Shown here one piece after another: positions 17,822 to 26,090 of a DNA stretch of 63,868 bases. Origin of the DNA: Falsigemmobacter intermedius (GTDB lineage Bacteria > Pseudomonadota > Alphaproteobacteria > Rhodobacterales > Rhodobacteraceae); assembly GCF_004054105.1 (NCBI RefSeq), contig NZ_SBLC01000019.1, positions 1 to 63,868 of the forward strand, read 5' to 3'. Made by a program: the position numbers and the translations under genes. How positions within the stretch are numbered: position 1 is the stretch's first letter; each line of letters starts with the position of its first letter. The notes beneath the pieces are model-generated. The model was not told the DNA's origin, did not search any database, and saw nothing but the letters and a program-made list of their open reading frames with translations.

Positions 17822-18388
17822 ATGTCGAAAACTCCCTCCTCTTTCTGGCGTGTGATCTGGGGCGCGGAATACGGCCTTGTCGCCATCGGCTCAGGGCTGT
17901 CGCTGCTGGCGATCATGCTGGTCACCGTGCTCAGCGTGGCGGGGCGCTATCTCTTTCACACCGATCTGATCCCGGGCGCCTATAACCTGATTGAGCGGGT
18001 GCTCTTTCCGCTGATGGTGTTCTGGGCGCTGCCGGTGGCGCATCGGGACGGGATGTTTCCAAAGCTTGAACTGGTGATGGGCGCAAGCCTGAGCCACCGG
18101 GCCCGCGCCGTGGTCGCGCTCTTTGTCGGGCTGGTGGAGCTGATGGTTTATGGCGTGCTGATCTATTTCATCTGGATCTTTGTTGAGCGGGCGATGATCG
18201 CAAACCGCACGGTCATGATCGGCGTGGAGACCTGGCCGATGTGGCCCATCGCCATCATGATGCCCCTCGCCTTCGGGCTGATGATGCTGGAGATGGTCCG
18301 CCTGATCTGGCGCGATGTGCAGATCATCCGCACCGGCCGCCCTGTGCAGGATGACACCGATTTCGGCCCGCCTGCCGAGACGCTTTAA
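17822..18388 (+). CDS. TRAP transporter small permease, DctQ family
   Basis: A 188-residue protein with four hydrophobic segments, the size and topology of DctQ. It starts 10 bp after the large permease gene with GGAG upstream, and is followed 17 bp later by an enoyl-CoA hydratase gene. It pairs with the large subunit; its position after it is unusual. Confidence 0.85.
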   Translation: MSKTPSSFWRVIWGAEYGLVAIGSGLSLLAIMLVTVLSVAGRYLFHTDLIPGAYNLIERVLFPLMVFWALPVAHRDGMFPKLELVMGASLSHRARAVVALFVGLVELMVYGVLIYFIWIFVERAMIANRTVMIGVETWPMWPIAIMMPLAFGLMMLEMVRLIWRDVQIIRTGRPVQDDTDFGPPAETL

Positions 18389-18405
18389 GCCGCAGAAAGC
18401 CTGAT

Positions 18406-19194
18406 ATGACTGAGCCTGAGATCTCTCAACAGACCGTGCTGTCGCGCCGCGAAGGCGCGGTGTGCATATTGACGCTGAACCGCCCCGACCAGCGCAACAG
18501 CATCACCCCCGCGCTGACCCGCGAGCTTCGCGCCGCCGTCAAAGCCTTTGAGGCCGATGACAGCCTGCGCGTGGCGGTTCTGCATGGCGCGGGCCGGGTG
18601 TTCTGCGCGGGCATGGATCTGAAGGCGGTCTCGGATCCGGCCTCGCATGAGGTGATTTTCGGCGAAGGCCGCTTTGCCGGTTTCGTCGATCTGCCGCGCC
18701 GCAAGCCCGTGATCGCCGCCGTTCACGGCGCGGCCATGGGCGGCGGGCTGGAGGTGATGCTGGCCTGCGACATGGCGGTGGCCGAGCGCGGCACCCGCTT
18801 TGCGCTGCCCGAACCCAAGGTCGGCCTTGTGGCGGCAGCGGGCGGCATCATCCGTCTTGCCGCCCGGCTTCCGGCCGCAAAGGCGCGTGAGCTTGTGCTG
18901 ACGGGGCGGCTCTTTGAGGCTGAGGAGGCCGAGCGGCTTGGCCTTGTGAGCCGGGTGACCGAACCGGGCGGCGCTCTGGCCGAGGCGTTGCGAATTGCGG
19001 CAGAAATCGCAGGCAATGCGCCCCTCTCGGTTACCGCCTCGCTGCAGCTTCTGCGTGCGGCCGAAGCTGCGGCAGAGGCTGCGCAATGGCCTGAGAATGA
19101 AGCCGTGCTGCGCGGGCTTCTCGCCTCTGATGACGCCCGAGAAGGCTCCCTGGCCTTTGCCGAGAAACGCGAACCGCGCTGGAGCGGTCGCTGA
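18406..19194 (+). CDS. Enoyl-CoA hydratase/isomerase family protein
   Basis: A 262-residue crotonase. Clear blocks are GRVFCAGMDLKAV and VHGAAMGGGLEVMLACDMA, the two halves of the oxyanion hole, and LPEPKVGLVAAAGG, which contains the Glu region used for hydration. It lies in the TRAP operon and is the third crotonase within 9 kb, so the pathway may need separate hydration, isomerisation or hydrolysis steps. Exact activity is unknown. Confidence 0.87.
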   Translation: MTEPEISQQTVLSRREGAVCILTLNRPDQRNSITPALTRELRAAVKAFEADDSLRVAVLHGAGRVFCAGMDLKAVSDPASHEVIFGEGRFAGFVDLPRRKPVIAAVHGAAMGGGLEVMLACDMAVAERGTRFALPEPKVGLVAAAGGIIRLAARLPAAKARELVLTGRLFEAEEAERLGLVSRVTEPGGALAEALRIAAEIAGNAPLSVTASLQLLRAAEAAAEAAQWPENEAVLRGLLASDDAREGSLAFAEKREPRWSGR

Positions 19195-19216
19195 AAACCT
19201 GCCGGAGACAGCACCT

Positions 19217-20212
19217 GTGAACATCCTTCTGAGCGAAGCCCCCGGTGGCCCGGAGAGCCTGATCCTGACCACCGTGGCAAAGCCCGAACCCGGCCCCGGA
19301 GAGGTCCGCATCCGCGTGCGCATGGTGGGGATCAATTATCCCGACACCCTGGTGATTGAGGACCGCTATCAGATCCGCCCCCCGCGCCCCTTCGCGCCGG
19401 GGGGTGAATTTGTGGGTGAAATCGACGCGCTCGGCGCGGGTGTTGAGGGGCTGGCGGTTGGTCAGCGGGTCATGGCGCTGCCGCTCTGGGGGGCGATGGC
19501 GGAATGGGTCTGTGTGGCGGCTGACAAATGCCATTCCGTGCCCGAAGGCGTCAGCGATGAGGCGGCCGCCGCGCTGCAGATGACCTATGGCACCTCGCTT
19601 TATGCGCTCGAAGAGCGCGGCGGGCTGAAGGCCGGAGAAACCGTGGTCGTGCTGGGCGCAGCGGGCGGCATTGGTCTTGCCAGCGTGGAGCTGGCAAAGC
19701 ATCTGGGCGCGAAAGTCATCGCCTGCGTCAGCAGCGAAGAGAAAGCGCAGACCGCGCGGGATCACGGCGCCAATGAGGTGCTGATCTATCCGGCAGGCCC
19801 CCTCGATCGTGACGCCGCCAAAGAGTTCAGCAACGGATTAAAAGCGCTGACCGGGACGCGGGGTGCCGATATCGTCGTTGACGCCGTCGGCGGCAGCTAT
19901 TCCGAACCCGCTTTGCGCTGCATGGCCTGGGGCGGCCGCTTTCTGATCGTGGGCTTTCCCGCCGGTATCGCACAGATCCCCGCGAACCTGCCGCTGCTGA
20001 AATCCTGCGACATCCGCGGCATCTTCTGGGGCGCTGCTGTCGAGCGCGACCCGGAAGCCAACCGCAAAGCCATGCAGCGCCTGCTGGCGCTCTGTCAGGC
20101 AGGCCATATCCGCCCGCGTATCGACCGGGTCTATCCGCTCAGCGAAGGCGGCGCGGCTATTGCATCGCTTTCCGCGCGGGGCGTTCGGGGGAAAGTCCTT
20201 GTCGCCCTCTGA
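19217..20212 (+). CDS. Zinc-independent MDR oxidoreductase, quinone oxidoreductase-like
   Basis: A 331-residue medium-chain dehydrogenase/reductase. The GroES-like half has FAPGGEFVGEIDALG; the Rossmann half has VVVLGAAGGIGLASVELAKHLG as NAD(P)H-binding glycine motif. No structural-zinc Cys cluster is seen, which places it with NADPH:quinone oxidoreductase or enoyl-CoA reductase-like members. The start is GTG19217, with GGAGA 10 bases upstream and 22 bp after the hydratase; the much longer open frame upstream overlaps that gene. In an operon of acyl-CoA enzymes, an enoyl-CoA reductase role is possible. Confidence 0.82.
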   Translation: MNILLSEAPGGPESLILTTVAKPEPGPGEVRIRVRMVGINYPDTLVIEDRYQIRPPRPFAPGGEFVGEIDALGAGVEGLAVGQRVMALPLWGAMAEWVCVAADKCHSVPEGVSDEAAAALQMTYGTSLYALEERGGLKAGETVVVLGAAGGIGLASVELAKHLGAKVIACVSSEEKAQTARDHGANEVLIYPAGPLDRDAAKEFSNGLKALTGTRGADIVVDAVGGSYSEPALRCMAWGGRFLIVGFPAGIAQIPANLPLLKSCDIRGIFWGAAVERDPEANRKAMQRLLALCQAGHIRPRIDRVYPLSEGGAAIASLSARGVRGKVLVAL

Positions 20213-20216
20213 TCCC

Positions 20217-21092
20217 ATGCCAAACCGCGCCACGCGCTTTGACGCGCTGATGGCGCTGGAGATCCCCGGGATTGAGCACCGCTATACCCACCGCGATGTC
20301 ATTCTCTATGCGCTTGGCTGCGGGGCGGGACCGGATGAGCCGGACCTCGTCAATGAGCGGGCGGGCCTGCGGGTCCTGCCCTCCATGGCCACGGTGCTTG
20401 CCTATCCCGGCGACTGGTACCGCAATCTGGCCACCGGGCTGAATGCCGATCAGATCGTTCATGCCTCTGAGCGGGTGGAGCTTTTTACCGATCTGCCAAC
20501 CCGGGGACATCTGCGCGCAAAGCCCCGTATCACCGCCATCCAAGACAAGGGCGAGGGGCGAGGGGCCATCATCGTGAGCGAGCGGGAGATCCGCGACGCC
20601 GTAACCGGCCAGCCGCTGGCCCGCGTCACCCAACGGGCCTTTTGCCGCGGCGACGGCGGGCTTGGCGGGCCGATGGTCCCGCTCGCGCCGCCCCCCGCTC
20701 TGCCCGATCGGGCCGCCGATCAGGTCCTCAGCCTGCGCACCTCTGAGCGCGCGGCAGCGATCTACCGGCTAATGGGGGACGACAACCCCCTGCACATCGA
20801 CCCGGACACCGCCCGCACCGCCGGATTTGCGCGTCCGATCCTGCACGGGCTTTCGGGCTATGGCCATATCTGCCGCGCACTGACGGCGCGTCTGACGCCT
20901 GATCTGCGCGTCACGGAATTTGAGTGCCGCTTCACCGCCCCCGTCCTGCCGGGCGAAGATATCGCCCTCGAGATCTGGGATCTTCCGGGCGGCATGCGGT
21001 TTCGCGGTCACTGCCGGGGCCGCATCGCCTTTGATCACGGAATTCTGCGCTTTGCCCCCCGCGCGGGCGCGGCCGCCGGACCTTCATCCTGA
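20217..21092 (+). CDS. MaoC-type (double hot-dog) acyl-CoA hydratase
   Basis: A 291-residue protein with an N-terminal hot-dog domain and a C-terminal MaoC domain. The catalytic R-hydratase block is MGDDNPLHIDPDTAR followed by PILHGLSGYG. Such proteins hydrate enoyl-CoA to (R)-hydroxyacyl-CoA, as in PHA, bile-acid side chain and 2-enoyl-CoA metabolism. ATG20217 lies four bases after the oxidoreductase stop; there is no strong ribosome-binding site, which suggests translational coupling. Confidence 0.85.
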   Translation: MPNRATRFDALMALEIPGIEHRYTHRDVILYALGCGAGPDEPDLVNERAGLRVLPSMATVLAYPGDWYRNLATGLNADQIVHASERVELFTDLPTRGHLRAKPRITAIQDKGEGRGAIIVSEREIRDAVTGQPLARVTQRAFCRGDGGLGGPMVPLAPPPALPDRAADQVLSLRTSERAAAIYRLMGDDNPLHIDPDTARTAGFARPILHGLSGYGHICRALTARLTPDLRVTEFECRFTAPVLPGEDIALEIWDLPGGMRFRGHCRGRIAFDHGILRFAPRAGAAAGPSS

Positions 21093-21102
21093 GGAGACAG
21101 CC

Positions 21103-22701
21103 ATGAGAACACCGCCGGTCATGCGCTATGAGACCCATTACGGCCAGAGGCTGATCCGCTGCTATGCAGACCGCCCGCAGTCCCTCGATGCGATGTTCCG
21201 CGAGGTGGTGGCCCGCACCCCCGGGGCCATCGCGCTCGTCGATGAGGACCGCCGCATCAGCTATGAGGCGCTCGACGCCATGGTAGAGGCCCAGGCCGCC
21301 GGGCTGCTGGCACGTGGCTGCCGCCCTGGTGAGCGCATCGCGCTGCTGCTTGGCAATTGCGCCGAATTTGTCAGCCTGTTCCTTGCGGCCGCGCGGATCG
21401 GCATGATCAGCCTTCCGATGAGCACCCGCCAGGCGCTGCCCGAAATCCGCTACGTTCTGAACCAGAGCGGCACTTCGGTGCTGATCGCGGATGCCGCCTC
21501 AGCCGCCAATATCCCGCCCCGGGCAGAGGTGGAAAGCCTGCGCCACATCTTTCTGCTGGGCACGCCGCAAAGCCCGCATGCAGAGGCTGAACCTTTTGAC
21601 GCCCTGCCCTGCCCGCCCGATCCGGATCGCGCCCCCTATGAGGCCGCTGAAGAAGATACGCTCTGCCTTCTTTATACCTCCGGCACGACGGGAAATCCCA
21701 AAGGCGCGATGATCACGCATCTCTCGGCGGTGCATTCCATCCTGAATTTTGAATGGGCGCTCGGGCTGAAACAGGGCGATGTGGCCTTCCTGTCGGTGCC
21801 GGCGAGCCATGTGACCGGTCTGGTGGCCATTATCCTTCCGGCTCTGCGTGTGGGCGGCACCACGGTCATTCTGCGCGAGTTTAAGGCACGGAAATTTCTC
21901 GAACGCGCAGAGGCAGAGCGGATCAGTTATTCGCTGATGGTCCCGGCGATGTATAACCTGTGCCTTCTCGATAAAGACTTCGAGACATTTGACCTTTCCT
22001 CCTGGCGGGTCGCAGGTTTCGGCGGCGCCCCGATGCCCGAAGCCACCATTGAAGCCCTTGCGAAAGCGCTGCCGGGGCTGGTGTTGCAAAACGTCTATGG
22101 CGCGACCGAGACCACCTCTCCGGCAACGGTTCTGCCGCCCGGAGAAATCAGCGCACATCGCGACACCGTGGGCCTGCCGCTGCCGGTGGCCGACATCATC
22201 GTCGTCGATGACAACGGCGTTGAGGTGCCGCGCGGCACAACGGGCGAACTCATGATCGGCGGGCCCATGGTGGTGCCGGGCTATTGGGAGAACCCAGAGG
22301 GCAATGCGAAAGGCTTTGTCTCAGGCTACTGGCGCTCCGGTGATCTGGGCAGCATGGATGCTGAGGGCTTTGTGCGGGTGCTCGACCGCAAAAAAGACAT
22401 GATCAACCGGGGCGGCTTTAAGATCTATTCGATCGAGGTGGAAAACACCCTCGCCGCTCATCCGGCCGTGGTCGAGGCTGCGGTGATCGGACAGCCCGAT
22501 CCGGTCTTAGGCGAAAGGGTGCAGGCCTTCCTGTGGCTGGGCGAGGGCCAGACGGATGCCGAAGCCATCCGCGCCCATTGTGCGGCACGGCTGTCTGACT
22601 ACAAAGTGCCTGAAAAGATTGTCTTTCTGAACGGCCCTCTGCCGCGAAATGCCAATGGCAAGGTGCAAAAGACGGAACTGCGCAAGCTGACCCCTGCCTG
22701 A
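21103..22701 (+). CDS. Acyl-CoA synthetase (class I adenylate-forming enzyme)
   Basis: A 532-residue ligase. The P-loop is LLYTSGTTGNPKGAMI, the adenylation motif is VYGATETTSPAT, and the hinge/catalytic end contains YWRSGDLG, DRKKDMINRGG and the C-terminal catalytic Lys in NGKVQK. It activates a carboxylic acid with ATP and CoA, probably the solute brought in by the TRAP importer encoded in the same operon. GAGGAGA lies just before ATG21103. Last gene before a strong terminator. Substrate class cannot be fixed from sequence. Confidence 0.87.
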   Translation: MRTPPVMRYETHYGQRLIRCYADRPQSLDAMFREVVARTPGAIALVDEDRRISYEALDAMVEAQAAGLLARGCRPGERIALLLGNCAEFVSLFLAAARIGMISLPMSTRQALPEIRYVLNQSGTSVLIADAASAANIPPRAEVESLRHIFLLGTPQSPHAEAEPFDALPCPPDPDRAPYEAAEEDTLCLLYTSGTTGNPKGAMITHLSAVHSILNFEWALGLKQGDVAFLSVPASHVTGLVAIILPALRVGGTTVILREFKARKFLERAEAERISYSLMVPAMYNLCLLDKDFETFDLSSWRVAGFGGAPMPEATIEALAKALPGLVLQNVYGATETTSPATVLPPGEISAHRDTVGLPLPVADIIVVDDNGVEVPRGTTGELMIGGPMVVPGYWENPEGNAKGFVSGYWRSGDLGSMDAEGFVRVLDRKKDMINRGGFKIYSIEVENTLAAHPAVVEAAVIGQPDPVLGERVQAFLWLGEGQTDAEAIRAHCAARLSDYKVPEKIVFLNGPLPRNANGKVQKTELRKLTPA

Positions 22702-22723
22702 GGACAGCGCGCTGAAACGGAAT

Positions 22724-22752
22724 AAGGCCCCCGCAGGGACGGGGGCCTTTTC
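22724..22752 (+). terminator. Intrinsic terminator of the TRAP/CoA operon
   Basis: AAGGCCCCC and GGGGGCCTT form a perfect stem around a short loop and run into TTTTCT on the plus strand, with A-rich sequence on the other side. It lies between the convergent ligase and tungstate-binding protein genes and could work in both directions. Confidence 0.85.
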
Positions 22753-22795
22753 TCCTCAGACCGCAAAGGGCCCCCGGTATCAGGGGCCGAACTGC

Positions 22796-23605
22796 TTACT
22801 TCCCGGCCGAGGGGAAGAACAGCTGCTGGCCGTTGATTTTATACTCCGCAATCGCCGCCTGACCCTCAGCCGAGATCAGCCAGTCCACAAAGGCCTGACC
22901 CTCTTCGACTTTGACATGGGGGTGCTTGTCTTTGTTCACCAGGATCACGCCATAGGGGTTAAAGAGCACCTCATCACCCTCAAAGGTGATCTCCAGCGGG
23001 CCGCGGTTCTCAAAGGACAGCCAGGTGCCGCGATCCGCCAGCGCATAGGCAGGAACCTGAGCGGCGGTGTTCAGCGTCGCCCCCATGCCCGAGCCGGTCG
23101 AAAGATACCAGGGCTGGCCCTCTGCGGTGACGCCCGCGCTTTCCCACAGCTTCTTCTCAGCCACATGGGTGCCGCTGTCATCGCCGCGCGAGGCAAATTT
23201 CGCGCCCGAAGCCGCGATGGCCTTGAAAGCCTCTGCCGCTGAGGCCGCCGCATTGGTCTTGGCCGGATCATCTGAGGGGCCGACAACGATGAAATCGTTA
23301 TACATCACGTCAAAGCGCTGAACGCCCCAGCCCTCTGCGACGAATTTCTCTTCCTGGGCGCGGGCATGGACCAGCACCACATCCGCATCCCCGCGCCGCG
23401 CGGTTTCCAGCGCCTGGCCGGTGCCCTGGGCGATCACCCGCACCTCGATGCCGGTTTTATCCTTAAAAATCGGCAGGATATGGCCAAAGAGACCCGAGTT
23501 CTCGGTCGAGGTGGTCGAGGCCACGGTGATAAAGGTCTCAGCACTTGCGGGAAGGGCCGCAAGGCCCAGAACGAAGCTCACAGTCAGTCTGCGCAGAAGG
23601 GTCAT
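22796..23605 (-). CDS. tupA: Tungstate ABC transporter substrate-binding protein
   Basis: A 269-residue periplasmic protein with a signal peptide (about 1-22, ending ASA). The N-terminal VASTTSTENSGL block is the TupA oxyanion-binding signature; further conserved parts are GTGQALETARRGDADVVLVH and RGDDSGTH. TupA binds tungstate far more tightly than molybdate in characterised members. Start ATG23605 follows from the signal peptide. It is the last gene of a TupB-TupC-TupA order and ends at the bidirectional terminator. Confidence 0.9.
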   Translation of the reverse strand: MTLLRRLTVSFVLGLAALPASAETFITVASTTSTENSGLFGHILPIFKDKTGIEVRVIAQGTGQALETARRGDADVVLVHARAQEEKFVAEGWGVQRFDVMYNDFIVVGPSDDPAKTNAAASAAEAFKAIAASGAKFASRGDDSGTHVAEKKLWESAGVTAEGQPWYLSTGSGMGATLNTAAQVPAYALADRGTWLSFENRGPLEITFEGDEVLFNPYGVILVNKDKHPHVKVEEGQAFVDWLISAEGQAAIAEYKINGQQLFFPSAGK

Positions 23606-23630
23606 CGTGTCAGGCCTCTCATTGTGATGG

Positions 23631-24362
23631 TTACCATAAAAGTTCTCCCGACAGATAAGCGCGGGCTTCGCGGCTGGCGGGTTTTGTGAAGAAGTCGGGC
23701 GCGGGCGTGACCTCAAGGATCCGTCCGCGGTCAAGAAAGAGCACCTCCTCAGCGAGGCGACGGGCCTGGCCGAGGTCATGGGTGGTCATCACAATGGCCA
23801 TGCCCTCGGCGCTGAACTGCAACAGGCTCTCTTCGATCAGACGAGTCGAGGCCGGATCAAGCGCCGAGGTCGGCTCATCGAGGATCAGAAGGCCCGGCTG
23901 AATGGCCCAGGCCCGGGCGAGCGCCAGACGCTGCTGCTCTCCGCCCGACAAAAGCCGCGCGCCGCGATCGGCAAGCGCGCTCAGGCCAAAGCGGTCCAGG
24001 GCCGCCTGACAGCGGCTTTCCCGCTCAGATCGCGCCAGCCCCTGCAGCGCCAGCGCATGATCGAGGTTGGCCCGAACCGAGCGGCGCAGCATCACCGGTC
24101 GCTGAAAAACCATGGCCTGGCGCACCGGGCGCAGGTCTGCACCCTCGCGGATCACGCGGCCCTGCGACGGCGCAACGAGGCCGTGACAGATGCGCAGAAG
24201 AAGGCTCTTGCCCGCACCATTGGGCCCCAGAATGACCAGCCGCCGCCCGACCATCACCTCAAAGCTGATCTCTTTCAGCAGCGCCGTGCCAGCGGCCTCA
24301 AAGCCAAGAGACTCAACGCGTAAAACCAGATCGCGGCTCACCCCATCCGCCTCCGCGACCAT
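23631..24362 (-). CDS. tupC: Tungstate ABC transporter ATPase
   Basis: A 243-residue ATPase with Walker A GPNGAGKSL, signature LLSGGEQQRLALARA and Walker [13 protein letters not shown]. It overlaps the permease gene by 25 bp and lies 25 bp before the binding-protein gene. The TupA neighbour defines its function. It energises tungstate uptake for molybdopterin enzymes such as the formate dehydrogenase encoded downstream. Confidence 0.88.
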   Translation of the reverse strand: MVAEADGVSRDLVLRVESLGFEAAGTALLKEISFEVMVGRRLVILGPNGAGKSLLLRICHGLVAPSQGRVIREGADLRPVRQAMVFQRPVMLRRSVRANLDHALALQGLARSERESRCQAALDRFGLSALADRGARLLSGGEQQRLALARAWAIQPGLLILDEPTSALDPASTRLIEESLLQFSAEGMAIVMTTHDLGQARRLAEEVLFLDRGRILEVTPAPDFFTKPASREARAYLSGELLW

Positions 24363-25036
24363 TGCGTCAGCCCAAAGGCCAGGGCATTCAGCCCCAGAAC
24401 AATGGCCAGAAGGATGATGCCAAGCGCCACCGCCATGGCCAGATTGCCCCGGTTGGTCTCCAGGGTGATCGCGGTCGTCATGGTGCGGGTATGGCCCGCG
24501 ATATTGCCGCCCACGATCAGCACCGCCCCCACCTCAGCACTCGCGCGGCCAAAGCCCGCGAGGATCCCCGTCAGAAGACCAACGCGCCCGTCCCAGAGCA
24601 GGGTCGGCACCGCCCGCAGCCGCCCTGAGCCAAGCGAACGCAGCTGCTCCTCATATTCGCCCCACAGCTCTTCGACCATCGAGCGTGTGAGCGACAAAAT
24701 GATCGGCACCACAAGCACCGTCTGCGCCGCGATCATCGCCGTGGGGGTGAACAAAAGCTCCAGCCCCCCGAAGGGGCCCGAGCGCGACAGAAGCAGATAG
24801 ATCAAAAGCCCCGCCACCACCGGCGGCAGACCCATCATCGCATTGCACAGCACGATCACCCCGCCGCGCCCGGGAAACCGCGCCAGCGCCAGGGCCGCAC
24901 CAAGCGGCAAAGCAATCACACAGGCGAGAGCAATCGCGCTGAGCGAGACGCGCAGCGACAGGCCGATGATTTGCAAAAGGGCCGGATCGGCTTCAGCGAT
25001 CAGGCTGAAGGCCGTGATGATTGCCGTGTCGGACAT
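24338..25036 (-). CDS. tupB: Tungstate ABC transporter permease
   Basis: A 232-residue membrane protein with about five transmembrane segments. Typical TupB/WtpB-like blocks are MMGLPPVVAGLLIYLLL and GFGRASAEVGAVLIVGGN. I start at ATG25036 (MSDTAIITAF); ATG25066 is a longer option. It is the first gene of the operon and diverges from the HTH regulator across inverted repeats. Confidence 0.88.
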   Translation of the reverse strand: MSDTAIITAFSLIAEADPALLQIIGLSLRVSLSAIALACVIALPLGAALALARFPGRGGVIVLCNAMMGLPPVVAGLLIYLLLSRSGPFGGLELLFTPTAMIAAQTVLVVPIILSLTRSMVEELWGEYEEQLRSLGSGRLRAVPTLLWDGRVGLLTGILAGFGRASAEVGAVLIVGGNIAGHTRTMTTAITLETNRGNLAMAVALGIILLAIVLGLNALAFGLTQWSRRRMG

Positions 25037-25072
25037 AAGCGCAGTCTGTTCCCTCGTTCTGCGCATTATGCA

Positions 25073-25104
25073 ATTTACTTCATACTTGTGGCAAATATGT
25101 AAAT
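25073..25104. promoter_or_regulatory. Inverted repeat in the tup-regulator divergent promoter
   Basis: ATTTAC (25073-25078) and GTAAAT (25099-25104) are inverted across an AT-rich spacer in the gap before tupB. The setting fits a promoter with an oxyanion-sensing repressor site; the arms are short. Confidence 0.4.
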
Positions 25105-25114
25105 CATGCAAAGT

Positions 25115-25153
25115 AATCCGGCTTATGTAGAAAATTCATCAGAATGCCGGATT
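25115..25153. promoter_or_regulatory. Inverted repeat over the leader of the tungstate regulator gene
   Basis: AATCCGGC (25115-25122) and GCCGGATT (25146-25153) are perfect 8-bp arms separated by 23 bp. The second arm ends seven bases before ATG25161, where a ribosome-binding site would be expected but none is visible. This suggests autoregulation and possibly a leaderless or weakly initiated message. Confidence 0.5.
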
Positions 25154-25160
25154 TTGCAGT

Positions 25161-26045
25161 ATGACTGACAGCGCCGCTCCCGTCCTTATGACGACCTCTG
25201 AGGTCGCGAGCTATCTGCGGATCAAAGAGCGGACGATCTACGACATGGTGGCGCGCAGCCAGATCCCTTTCTCGCGGGTCTCGGGGAAGCTGCTCTTTCC
25301 GCGCCGTCTGGTCGATGCCTGGATTGAGGGGCAGACCGAACTGCCCGACAGCAGGCTCGCGCCTGCGCCGCTGATCTGCTCGGGCTCGTCAGAGCCGCTG
25401 CTGGAATGGGCGCTGCGTCAGTCCGGCGCGGGGCTTGCCATCCTGACCAGCGGCTCACGCCAGGGGCTGGAGGCGCTGGCCGCAGGGCGCGCCATGCTGG
25501 CCGGGACCCATCTGATCGAGCCGGAAACCGGGCGTTATAATGTCGATGCCGTGCGCAGTCTGTTGCCCTACCCCGACATCGTGATGATCCATTGGGCGCG
25601 GCGGGTGCAGGGGCTTTTGCTGGCGCGGGGCAATCCGGCCAATATCACCTCGCTGCGCGACGTGGTTGAGCGCGGGTTGCGCGTGGTCCTTCGCAGTGAA
25701 GGGGCGGGCTCGCAGATCCTTCTGGATCTTCTGCTGTCGCGCGAGGGGCTGTCGCCCTCTGATCTCAACGCGGCACCCCGGGTGGCGGAAAGTCATGGCG
25801 ATATGGCCTCGATGATTGAGATGGGAGAGGCCGATTGCGGCCTGGGGCTGGCCTCGGCCTCGCTCGGCTTTCTGCCGCTCTGGCCGGAAGAGGAATTTGA
25901 TCTGGTCATGCGGCGGCGCGATTTCTTTGAGCCGCCGGTGCAAAAGCTGCTCGCCTTTGCGCGGGGCGAAGCCTGCCGCCGGCGGGCGGAGTTCCTGGGC
26001 GGCTATGACCTGACGCGGCTGGGTGAGGTGCGCCTCAATGCCTGA
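25161..26045 (+). CDS. HTH (excisionase-like) regulator with periplasmic-binding-type ligand domain
   Basis: A 294-residue one-component regulator. Residues 10-55 form an excisionase/MerR-like HTH (TTSEVASYLRIKERTIYDMV); residues 70-290 form a PBP-like domain related to molybdate/tungstate-binding domains (GSRQGLEALAAGRAML, GTHLIEPETGRYN, LRSEGAGSQILLDLLL). It diverges from tupBCA and precedes two MoeA-type genes, so it probably senses W or Mo and controls uptake. No clear Shine-Dalgarno is present before ATG25161. The same ligand domain is fused to MoeA two genes downstream. Confidence 0.85.
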   Translation: MTDSAAPVLMTTSEVASYLRIKERTIYDMVARSQIPFSRVSGKLLFPRRLVDAWIEGQTELPDSRLAPAPLICSGSSEPLLEWALRQSGAGLAILTSGSRQGLEALAAGRAMLAGTHLIEPETGRYNVDAVRSLLPYPDIVMIHWARRVQGLLLARGNPANITSLRDVVERGLRVVLRSEGAGSQILLDLLLSREGLSPSDLNAAPRVAESHGDMASMIEMGEADCGLGLASASLGFLPLWPEEEFDLVMRRRDFFEPPVQKLLAFARGEACRRRAEFLGGYDLTRLGEVRLNA

Positions 26046-26090
26046 CGGGCGATTGAAAACCCCGCGCCAATCAGCGAGATTGCGCGGGTG

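Noticed and set aside
16924-17925. Minus-strand frame of 333 codons
   Set aside because: It is the reverse reading of the TRAP large permease and rich in His, Asp and Gln, with no motif.
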